From: Desulfobacteraceae bacterium
GTDB taxonomy: Bacteria > Desulfobacterota > DSM-4660 > Desulfatiglandales > Desulfatiglandaceae
DNA: 6,980 nt
Direction of reading: 5' to 3'
Assembly: GCA_013203065.1 (NCBI GenBank)
Contig: JABMQV010000410.1
Span: 1-6,980, forward strand
Shown piece by piece: positions 1 to 5,439 of the stretch. Both the position numbers and the translations under genes were made by a program. The number at the start of each line of letters is the position of its first letter. The stretch's first letter is position 1. The notes under the pieces are model-generated. The model had not been told where the DNA came from. It searched no databases and saw nothing but the letters and a program-made list of their open reading frames with translations.

Positions 1-85
1 ATTCTCCCCTGAGGACTCTCAGGGTGATATCTCTTAATGCGGCATTAGGACCGAAGTCTTTAAACAGATGAAATAGCTGAATCAC
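1..85 (-). CDS. ABC transporter ATP-binding protein, N-terminal fragment (FtsE-like), cut by the window edge
   Basis: A reading frame opens with GTG at 85-83 on the minus strand and stays open to the left edge, giving 28 residues that begin (M)IQLFHLFKDFG, continue PNAALRDITL and end RVLRGE. This is the usual start of an ABC ATPase: the A-loop/first-strand region before Walker A, with the typical 'aL.di.l.v..GE' pattern. MIQLFH followed by a K-D-(F/Y)-G stretch is how many FtsE proteins start. FtsE is the cytoplasmic ATPase that with FtsX controls peptidoglycan hydrolases at division. Walker A would lie just outside the window, so the family call rests on the N-terminus alone. The ribosome site is weak (GGGCG, 3-4 bases before GTG). 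The gene lies 219 bases downstream of tolC on the same strand. A LolD- or MacB-type ATPase is the main alternative. Confidence 0.6.
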   Translation of the reverse strand, partial: MIQLFHLFKDFGPNAALRDITLRVLRGE

Positions 86-154
86 TTTCGCCCATCGGTT
101 GTAATGTGACCCTAGCCGCCGCGCCGAGTCGAACCCTTTGAGAATGCATTGCTG

Positions 155-189
155 GGCCTGACCCCGGCTGTTGGTCAAGCTGGCCGGCC
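155..189. repeat. Imperfect inverted repeat in the tolC-ATPase gap
   Basis: On the plus strand, GGCCTGACC at 155-163 can pair with GGTCA at 173-177 and, after a four-base AGCT bulge, with GGCC at 182-185, making a stem of about nine pairs around a nine-base loop. The right arm runs into an 8-base palindrome, GGCCGGCC. There is no adjacent T-run. It could be a structured transcript segment or a dispersed palindromic element; neither can be decided from one copy. Confidence 0.35.
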
Positions 190-196
190 TCTGGTT

Positions 197-213
197 CGTA
201 GGACGAGCCTACG
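197..213. repeat. Short perfect inverted repeat CGTAGG/CCTACG
   Basis: CGTAGG at 197-202 and CCTACG at 208-213 form a perfect six-base-pair stem around a five-base ACGAG loop. It lies in non-coding DNA downstream of the tolC stop and is not followed by a T-run. It looks like a palindromic unit that may recur in intergenic regions of the host genome, but only one copy is visible here. Confidence 0.35.
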
Positions 214-304
214 CCTCGGGGAGAAGTTGGATTGATCGTTGCAAGGAAATTCAATACATTTGGGACGTGTGATCACCAACCAGGAGATAGCCGGCAACAT
301 AGCG

Positions 305-1621
305 TCAATATTCCCCCATGCTTCTCAGCAACTGGGCCTTGGCCAAATGGTAATCATAATATGCGGTGAAATTATTTACCCGAGCCCTTGTCAGATATCT
401 CTGGGCATCGACCACTTCGGTGGAGGTGCTCACCTGGGCCTTGTAACGTTCCTCGCTCACTCGCAGGTTTTCTTCACCCTGCTCGACGGCCTTCTGTGAT
501 ATTGGAATGTTTTTCTCTGCTTGTTCCAAGTTCAAGACGGCATCCTTGATTTGAAGCTGTATCTGATCCTCCAGGGCCATCTTCGTCTTTATCAGTTCTT
601 TCTTGAGGCTATCCTGTTCTTTGACCGCATAATAGGTCTTCCCCCACTCCCAAAATGTCCATGACAAACCAGCGGTAGCCTGCCACTCGTCCGCCTTGTG
701 AAGATCGCTGCCTGACACATCAGGCGTGTCTCCCTCCTTTACATAGTCAAACGCCAGCACAACTTCGGGGTAGATCTTGCTTTTTGCCAGCCTGATCTGT
801 TGGTCCGCCTGAAGAATATTGATTTCAACGATTTTCATTTCGGGCCGGTTCTTGAGTGCCTTCTGCAAATATTCCTGGAAATTTCCACGTTCGGGTTTGG
901 GAACCAGGATATCCTCCACCGCCACCTTGGCATTAACAGGCCTTGACAAAACCGTATTGAAGGATGAACGGGACAGCTGGGTGGCATTCTTGGCCACTAT
1001 CACATCGCGCTGCGCATTCCCAAGGTTTACCTCTGATTGCAGGAGATCGTTTATGGGGGTCATTCCCACCTCATAGAAACTACGAGCTACCTTGACATGC
1101 GATTCCAGGGCTTCTACTGCTTTATTGAATGATTCCAAAGCCTTATCCGACGCTAGAATTTCAAAATAAGCCTGCTTCACCTTCAGGGCGAGGTTAAGCT
1201 TTTCCAGTTCTATCTCCATCTTTGACTGGTCAATACCCAGCTCTGCAAGCCTGTAAGTACTTATTAGAGCAAACCCGGTAAAAAGGGGCTGTATAACGGA
1301 GCCTTGCCATCTGTAATTGTCCCGGGTCCCAACGGTGAGATCCTGGAGGTATCGTATTTTTCTATCCGCGCCCAACCGGGTGTAGCCATAGTTCATGCTC
1401 AGTTTTGGCAGAAAATCGGCCCTGGCCCGGTTTTTGACAGAGGTTGCCTGGTCAAATTTTTCCTGTTTTGCCTTTAGCGCCCAGTTATTGGCCAGGGCTT
1501 CTGCGACACCTTCCTGCAATGTATAGACCTTTGTTTCCTGTGCACCTCCCCCGGCTGGTTGAAAACCCAGGAATAAGAAGAATAGCGACCAAAACAAGAT
1601 CAATGAAGTTTTTGACTTCAT
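305..1621 (-). CDS. TolC family outer-membrane efflux channel protein
   Basis: The product is 438 residues, the usual size of a TolC/OEP-family protein, which forms a trimeric outer-membrane barrel with a periplasmic alpha-helical tunnel and is the exit duct for RND, MFS, ABC efflux or type I secretion systems. The N-terminus is a signal peptide: MKSKT, a hydrophobic stretch at about residues 7-21, then a PAGGGAQE cleavage region. There is no lipobox cysteine, so it should not be lipidated. Two OEP repeats follow (about 32-225 and 245-435), with family features such as FLPKLSMNYGY (70-80), QPLFTGF (111-117), RPEMKIVE (259-266), FWEWGK (323-328) and a helical ERYKAQVSTSTEVVDAQRYL stretch near 391-410. 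I chose the ATG at 1621 because a GGAGGAG site lies 8 bases upstream and it places the signal peptide at the N-terminus. An in-frame ATG at 1699 would add 26 unsuitable residues. No inner-membrane pump or adaptor gene lies in the window, so the substrate is unknown. Confidence 0.92.
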   Translation of the reverse strand: MKSKTSLILFWSLFFLFLGFQPAGGGAQETKVYTLQEGVAEALANNWALKAKQEKFDQATSVKNRARADFLPKLSMNYGYTRLGADRKIRYLQDLTVGTRDNYRWQGSVIQPLFTGFALISTYRLAELGIDQSKMEIELEKLNLALKVKQAYFEILASDKALESFNKAVEALESHVKVARSFYEVGMTPINDLLQSEVNLGNAQRDVIVAKNATQLSRSSFNTVLSRPVNAKVAVEDILVPKPERGNFQEYLQKALKNRPEMKIVEINILQADQQIRLAKSKIYPEVVLAFDYVKEGDTPDVSGSDLHKADEWQATAGLSWTFWEWGKTYYAVKEQDSLKKELIKTKMALEDQIQLQIKDAVLNLEQAEKNIPISQKAVEQGEENLRVSEERYKAQVSTSTEVVDAQRYLTRARVNNFTAYYDYHLAKAQLLRSMGEY

Positions 1622-1626
1622 CACCT

Positions 1627-1634
1627 TCTCCTCC
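1627..1634 (-). promoter_or_regulatory. Ribosome binding site that decides the tolC start
   Basis: Read on the minus strand this is GGAGGAGA, with GGAGG ending 8 bases before the ATG at 1621-1619. It is a near-consensus Shine-Dalgarno site and supports the internal ATG over the in-frame ATG at 1699, which lacks a comparable site. Confidence 0.8.
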
Positions 1635-1649
1635 ATTTTCATTATCAGT

Positions 1650-1672
1650 GAATCCGCATGTATTGAGGATTC
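1650..1672. repeat. Inverted repeat in the tolC leader
   Basis: GAATCC at 1650-1655 and GGATTC at 1667-1672 are perfect six-base arms separated by 11 bases. In the tolC transcript this stem-loop would lie about 16 bases before the ribosome site, inside the leader of roughly 120 bases predicted from the proposed promoter. It may be a weak RNA structure or an operator half-site pair. With arms this short, chance is a fair explanation. Confidence 0.3.
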
Positions 1673-1751
1673 CGCAGAAATCATCATTTGAGACGGCACA
1701 TGACCTTCGCCCTTGCGGGACCGATGGATTTTTTACGAAATCGTCATGTAT

Positions 1752-1780
1752 TCCTTAGAACACACGTTGAGAGATGTCAA
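1752..1780 (-). promoter_or_regulatory. Candidate sigma-70-type promoter for tolC
   Basis: On the minus strand a perfect TTGACA (1780-1775) is followed after 17 bases by TAAGGA (1757-1752). The -35 is consensus and the spacing ideal, but the -10 is poor. The predicted transcript would start near 1745 and have a leader of about 120 bases. The gpgS promoter in the same window also has TTGACA, 17 bases, then TAAG, which lends some support if the host tolerates such -10 boxes. Confidence 0.45.
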
Positions 1781-1846
1781 TCCAAACTTAGCCTTGGGTA
1801 TCTGGTTTTTGGCCCTTCTCCCACACCGAGTCCTAACCCTTTGGGC

Positions 1847-1875
1847 TTGACCATTTGAGCGCCTGAAAGTATAGG
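1847..1875 (+). promoter_or_regulatory. Candidate sigma-70-type promoter for the glycerate kinase gene
   Basis: TTGACC (1847-1852) and TATAGG (1870-1875) are separated by exactly 17 bases. The -35 matches consensus in five of six positions and the -10 in four of six. Transcription would begin near 1882, leaving a leader of about 54 bases before the ATG at 1936. It is arranged back to back with the candidate tolC promoter, with 66 bases between the two -35 boxes. Confidence 0.6.
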
Positions 1876-1935
1876 ATCAGAAGTGAAAATTAGAGCAGGT
1901 ATTGAGACATCTCTGGAAATTCGGAGGGACAGCCC

Positions 1936-3288
1936 ATGAATGAACAGCCCCTTGGAACGATGCGATCAAGTGCCCGGGAGATATTCGAGAGATCCGTTGA
2001 GGCGGTAGATCCCTACAAGGCGGTAAAACGATTCGTGCGGAGAGAGGGAAACAGCTTGTCTTTAGGGATAAGAGACCGGACCACAGACCACTTTGATCTG
2101 AAAAGATACGACCGTGTCTGGCTGGTGGGAGGAGGGAAGGCAACTGCACCCATGGCAAGAGCCATGGAAGAACTCCTGGGAGAGAAAATTGAAACGGGTA
2201 TGATAAACGTAAAATACGGTTTTACCGATAGGCTTGGTATTACGGAGATCACCGAGGCGGGTCATCCACTGCCGGATCAAAACGGCGTGGACGGGACAAG
2301 AAAGATCCTTGATTTGCTCAAGGATGCAGGTGAAGGGGATCTTATCTTTTCCCTCATATCGGGAGGGGGGTCTGCCCTCCTGACACAGCCGGCCGGAAAT
2401 ATTTTGCTTTCGGAAATGCAGGAACTGACCAAAAAATTGCTTGAGTGCGGCGCCAGTATTGATGAAATAAACACCGTCAGGAAACACATCTCGTCTTCCA
2501 AAGGCGGACAGATGGCAAGGACGGCCTTTCCGGCAACAACAATAAACCTGATGCTCTCGGATGTTGTGGGAGACAAGATCGACGTCATTGCCTCCGGGCC
2601 TTTTACACCTGACAGCTCCACTTTTGAAGATGTATTTCAGATCCTAAAAAAATACAATCTGAAGGGGATCCCCCCGGCCATCCACGAGCACCTTGAGGCA
2701 GGGATAGAAGGGCGAATCCCTGAAACCCCCAAGGAAGAGGAGGCCACATTTGATCGCGTCTTCAACTATATCATCGGGAGTAACATACTGGCCCTGGAGG
2801 CCGCGAGGGAAAAGGCCCAGAAACTGGGGTATAAAACCCTGATCCTTTCCTCAATGGTGGAAGGGGAAACCAGGGAAGTGGCTCGGGTCCATACGGCTAT
2901 TGCCAAGGAGGTTTTAAAGACCGGCAGGCCCTTAGCCCCGCCTGCCTGTATCATTTCCGGAGGTGAGACCACCGTGACCATTCATGGCAAGGGGCTGGGA
3001 GGCAGGAATCAGGAATTTTGCCTGGCCGCAGCCTTAGACCTGGCGGAGCTTCCCCCGCGGGTGGTCATTTTGAGCGGGGGCACTGACGGGAACGACGGCC
3101 CTACGGATGCGGCAGGGGGCATCGTGGATCCCTACACTTTAAGGAGGGCCAGGGAGATGGGTATTGAGGCACACGATTATCTGGAAAATAATGACGCCTA
3201 TCACTTTCTTGAAAAGACCAACGACCTCTTAATTACCGGGCCCACAAATACCAATGTGATGGATGTCAGGCTGGTCCTGGTCCGGTGA
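1936..3288 (+). CDS. Glycerate 2-kinase (GckA/TtuD type, DUF4147 plus MOFRL domains)
   Basis: The 450-residue product has the size and two-domain layout of class II glycerate kinases, cytoplasmic enzymes that phosphorylate D-glycerate with ATP, generally giving 2-phosphoglycerate. The N-terminal DUF4147 domain (about 10-250) shows VGGGKA (64-69, with a probable catalytic Lys68), AGHPLPDQNG (108-117), SGGGSALL (142-149), NTVRKHIS..KGGQMA (179-194) and LSDVVGD..D.IASGP (207-222). The MOFRL domain (about 335-445) shows SGGETTVTI.GKGLGGRNQE (341-360), GGTDGNDGPTDAAGG (381-395) and a final GPTNTNVMD (435-443). The ATG at 1936 has a GGAGGG site (1923-1928) seven bases upstream; a second in-frame ATG at residue 9 lacks one. 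It converges on the glycosyltransferase operon with one base between stop codons. Given those neighbours, salvage of glycerate released from glucosylglycerate-type solutes is a plausible role. Serine-cycle or sugar-acid metabolism are alternatives. Confidence 0.92.
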   Translation: MNEQPLGTMRSSAREIFERSVEAVDPYKAVKRFVRREGNSLSLGIRDRTTDHFDLKRYDRVWLVGGGKATAPMARAMEELLGEKIETGMINVKYGFTDRLGITEITEAGHPLPDQNGVDGTRKILDLLKDAGEGDLIFSLISGGGSALLTQPAGNILLSEMQELTKKLLECGASIDEINTVRKHISSSKGGQMARTAFPATTINLMLSDVVGDKIDVIASGPFTPDSSTFEDVFQILKKYNLKGIPPAIHEHLEAGIEGRIPETPKEEEATFDRVFNYIIGSNILALEAAREKAQKLGYKTLILSSMVEGETREVARVHTAIAKEVLKTGRPLAPPACIISGGETTVTIHGKGLGGRNQEFCLAAALDLAELPPRVVILSGGTDGNDGPTDAAGGIVDPYTLRRAREMGIEAHDYLENNDAYHFLEKTNDLLITGPTNTNVMDVRLVLVR

Positions 3289-3289
3289 G

Positions 3290-4522
3290 TCATGTGGTTT
3301 TCTTCTTCCACTTTTGAAGGAGGTACGGCTTTGCCGTTTCAAAGGTCATGCAATCATCCTCGATGGCATCTTCTGCCTGTTTGATGGACATCCTTCTGGT
3401 CCTTTTCACAAATGAAAGGGTCCTTCCAAAATAGAGAGGGATCAAGGAATCCATGATCCCGTCCCTGTTCTTGGTGGCATCCCTGTAGCCAACGGCCATA
3501 TCGAAGAGGACCCTGGCCCACAGATCCGTTGGGAAGCTGAATTCCCGTTCCTTCATATCCCTGATTTCCAAGAGCTTCTTATAGACATCCTCCGCCAAAA
3601 GGGCCTTCCAGATGTCACGAAACGGATCAAAGCCCCCTCTAAACTTATGGAGCAAATTCTCCTCGTCCACTTTTACCTCGGGGGGCATTTCCACCTCCCC
3701 AAGGCCAAAGCCATAGATGGCTGTTGGCCGGCTGTATTTTACCTTAGTCCAGAATGACTCAAAGGGAGTCATCAATGAAAAGATTGTGCCGACCACCTCT
3801 CTGAACATGGGCCCCAAACTTGCTCCCGGGTCCTTGGCGCGATGAATCTTTGGCCTCCCCATAAAGGACTGGCAGATCTTCACCCGCTGGTTGATGGCCA
3901 GCGTGGTCATCCAGATATCGATTCCGAAATTGGCGACCGCCTCATCCCAACCCTTCCCTTCCAGGTAGGTCTTTCCCAATTTCCCGCTGAAGCCGAAATC
4001 CCCGCCGATGGGTTGCCGGACCCTTCGACCGTACAGGGTCCTTATCAAGGGATATGCGATCCCGTTTGTTATGGTACCGTCATATTTGTGTCTCACATAA
4101 AGGGGTGCCACATAAGAAAAACCACTAAAGAGCGGCTCGCACAGATGCTTTATCCATTCGGGAGTAATGCTTTTTAGGTCCGCATCTACAACCACCACAG
4201 ATCTTGCCTTAAGCTCAACTACCTTCTGAAATAGATTTTTGAAATTGTTTCCTTTTCCTTTTACCCCCGGCTTTGTGGAAAGATAGATCTTGGGGGTCTC
4301 GGTTAGGGTGTCAAGAAAGGCCTGCCTTGTGTTATCGGGAGAATTGTTGTCACAATTGATAATGACGGAGCTCTTATCCTTGAAATACTTGGTCAACCCC
4401 TTATCGGCCTGTGTTGCTGGATAGTCGACGGAATCCCCCTCATTATAGGAAGGAATACAGACCACGATCTCTGCCTTTTTTATATTATCGGGATTAATCT
4501 CGGCTTCAAACACATCAGCCAT
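3290..4522 (-). CDS. GT-A glycosyltransferase of the GpgS/mannosylglycerate-synthase type; likely second sugar transferase of the solute operon
   Basis: The 410-residue protein is probably cytoplasmic, with no signal peptide or clear membrane segment. An N-terminal GT-A fold (about 16-235) shows VVCIPSYNEGD (20-30), INCDNNSPD (55-63) as the nucleotide-sugar region, K-G-K-G (88-91), a DAD metal motif (113-115), RQPIGGDFGFSG (169-180), FGIDIW (199-204) and a late histidine in KIHRAKD (225-231) that could complete the metal site. A helical C-terminal region (about 285-400) carries FPTDLWARVLFDMA (330-343) and LIPLYFGRTLSFV (360-372). The order DxD, Q-P-I-G-G, F-G-I-D, His parallels GpgS and mannosylglycerate synthase, so the acceptor may be a glyceric-acid glycoside. 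I infer, without proof, addition of a second sugar, as MggA or MggS does for mannosylglucosylglycerate. I prefer the ATG at 4522 (AGGAG seven bases upstream) over the in-frame ATG at 4537. It overlaps the phosphatase gene by 8 bases, indicating translational coupling. Confidence 0.82.
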   Translation of the reverse strand: MADVFEAEINPDNIKKAEIVVCIPSYNEGDSVDYPATQADKGLTKYFKDKSSVIINCDNNSPDNTRQAFLDTLTETPKIYLSTKPGVKGKGNNFKNLFQKVVELKARSVVVVDADLKSITPEWIKHLCEPLFSGFSYVAPLYVRHKYDGTITNGIAYPLIRTLYGRRVRQPIGGDFGFSGKLGKTYLEGKGWDEAVANFGIDIWMTTLAINQRVKICQSFMGRPKIHRAKDPGASLGPMFREVVGTIFSLMTPFESFWTKVKYSRPTAIYGFGLGEVEMPPEVKVDEENLLHKFRGGFDPFRDIWKALLAEDVYKKLLEIRDMKEREFSFPTDLWARVLFDMAVGYRDATKNRDGIMDSLIPLYFGRTLSFVKRTRRMSIKQAEDAIEDDCMTFETAKPYLLQKWKKKTT

Positions 4523-5417
4523 GGGTCCTCTCCTCATCTCTTCCGCTCAGAGCCTCCAGCACCGCTGAGTTCCACCCCTTCGGACCCGCCTGACGGGTAA
4601 CCTTCAGCCCGGGGATCTTCTCTTTCAATCCTCTAAACTCCTGTCCGGAATGAACAAGCACTGGAAAATCCGCGCGTTCAAGCATTGGAAAATCGTTGGG
4701 GCTATCCCCGAGAGCCATCGACGTAATCCGCCCGTGTTTCCCACTGTACCATGTGAGGATCTTCTCCATGGCCTTCCCTTTGTCATTCTTGCCTTGGAGA
4801 TGATAAAAACGCCCCCCTAAAGTCACCGTAAGCCCCCTCTTTGCGGCAACCTCTGAAAGTCTCTCCATATCAGGTATCTGCGGATCCAATATCACGAATG
4901 GCTCATCAAATTCTCGCATGGTAGCGAGACGAGCGCTCTCTTTATCAAGGCCCGTAAAGGCAGAAATTTCTTCGATACTCATATCTGAAAAGCCTCTGGC
5001 ATGCCACCCCAGCTCCTCACGCAGTCCCTGAAGTCCCTTTACCAGATCTACGTAAGGTAAACCAAGAGACCATTGCCAGAGGCCTTTATCCCTCAGCGTT
5101 TTTTGACCTTCCTGTGCCGGGGCTGCAATCGCCTGCGGAGGGGGGGTCCCAAAGGTCTCCCGGGGGAAAAAGATGCCACCGCCGTTTTCAGAGATGAAGG
5201 GGTCTGTTAGGGCCATGCTGCGCCGAAGCAAGTCCATCTCGGCCCTGGTCTTGCTTGAGATAAGCACAACGGGTACTTTGCGCCGTTTGCAAGTATCAAG
5301 GGCCGGTATCGCCTCTTTCCACCCATAGGTGGTGTGATCAAGCAGGGTGCCGTCCAAATCGGTGAAGATTATAAAAAATGAGGGGTCTGACACCCTGGGA
5401 ATGGGATCTATTCCCAT
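4515..5417 (-). CDS. HAD-IIB phosphatase, mannosyl-/glucosyl-3-phosphoglycerate phosphatase family (MpgP/GpgP-like)
   Basis: The 300-residue protein is a cytoplasmic HAD hydrolase with a C2B cap. Motif I is DLDGT (20-24, nucleophile Asp20, acid/base Asp22), motif II is ISSKT (53-57), motif III is the lysine in NDKGKAM (Lys213), and motif IV is GDSPND (237-242). SENGGGIFFP (76-85), REFDEPFVI in the cap and GPKGWNSAVL near the C-terminus are typical of the mannosyl-3-phosphoglycerate phosphatase branch rather than of trehalose- or sucrose-phosphatases. Members remove phosphate from mannosyl-, glucosyl- or mannosylglucosyl-3-phosphoglycerate. Lying 22 bases after gpgS, it most likely acts on glucosyl-3-phosphoglycerate (GpgP), or on a disaccharide phosphate (MggB) if the next transferase acts first. 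Sequence alone does not separate these, so I give no symbol. The ATG at 5417 has only a modest GGGGA site nine bases upstream; a GTG at codon 9 is a less likely start. Confidence 0.88.
   Translation of the reverse strand: MGIDPIPRVSDPSFFIIFTDLDGTLLDHTTYGWKEAIPALDTCKRRKVPVVLISSKTRAEMDLLRRSMALTDPFISENGGGIFFPRETFGTPPPQAIAAPAQEGQKTLRDKGLWQWSLGLPYVDLVKGLQGLREELGWHARGFSDMSIEEISAFTGLDKESARLATMREFDEPFVILDPQIPDMERLSEVAAKRGLTVTLGGRFYHLQGKNDKGKAMEKILTWYSGKHGRITSMALGDSPNDFPMLERADFPVLVHSGQEFRGLKEKIPGLKVTRQAGPKGWNSAVLEALSGRDEERTHG
4530..4534 (-). promoter_or_regulatory. Ribosome binding site that decides the second glycosyltransferase start
   Basis: Minus-strand AGGAG (4534-4530) lies seven bases before the ATG at 4522-4520, inside the end of the phosphatase gene. 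The alternative in-frame ATG at 4537 has only a GGAAGAG placed too close to it. The site favours the shorter, 410-residue product. Confidence 0.65.
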
Positions 5418-5439
5418 GAAATCCGTTCCCCATCTCTAA

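Larger units (their letters stand above)
86..304. other. GC-rich intergenic region between the TolC gene and the ABC ATPase gene
   Basis: I see no convincing gene in these 219 bases. The one short open frame on the minus strand (254-60, 64 codons) has no recognisable domain, is rich in P, G, S and Q, and overlaps the better-supported ATPase start. The region holds several inverted repeats: TGACC/GGTCA extended by GGCC arms at 155-189, an 8-base GGCCGGCC palindrome at 182-189, and CGTAGG/CCTACG at 197-213. None is followed by a T-run on either strand, so I do not call an intrinsic terminator. No clear sigma-70 promoter for the ATPase gene was found. Confidence 0.5.

Noticed and set aside
7..24. 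Perfect hairpin CCCTGAG-GACT-CTCAGGG as a possible terminator
   Set aside because: It lies within the coding start of the ABC ATPase gene and has no following T-run on either strand within view.
119..143. A GGTTCGA-like word on the minus strand suggesting a tRNA T-arm
   Set aside because: The flanking bases do not form a T-stem, and no acceptor, D or anticodon arms can be built around it.
60..254. A 64-codon open frame on the minus strand between tolC and the ABC ATPase gene
   Set aside because: It has no recognisable domain or good ribosome site, its composition looks like translated GC-rich non-coding DNA, and it overlaps the better-supported ATPase start in another frame.
1622..1699. An N-terminal extension of the TolC protein by 26 residues from the in-frame ATG at 1699
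   Set aside because: The added residues would place a polar, Met-rich stretch before the signal peptide, and the strong GGAGGAG site serves the ATG at 1621.
2013..2621. Several open frames on the minus strand within the glycerate kinase gene
   Set aside because: They are antisense to a gene with clear family motifs, lack ribosome sites and resemble no protein family I know.
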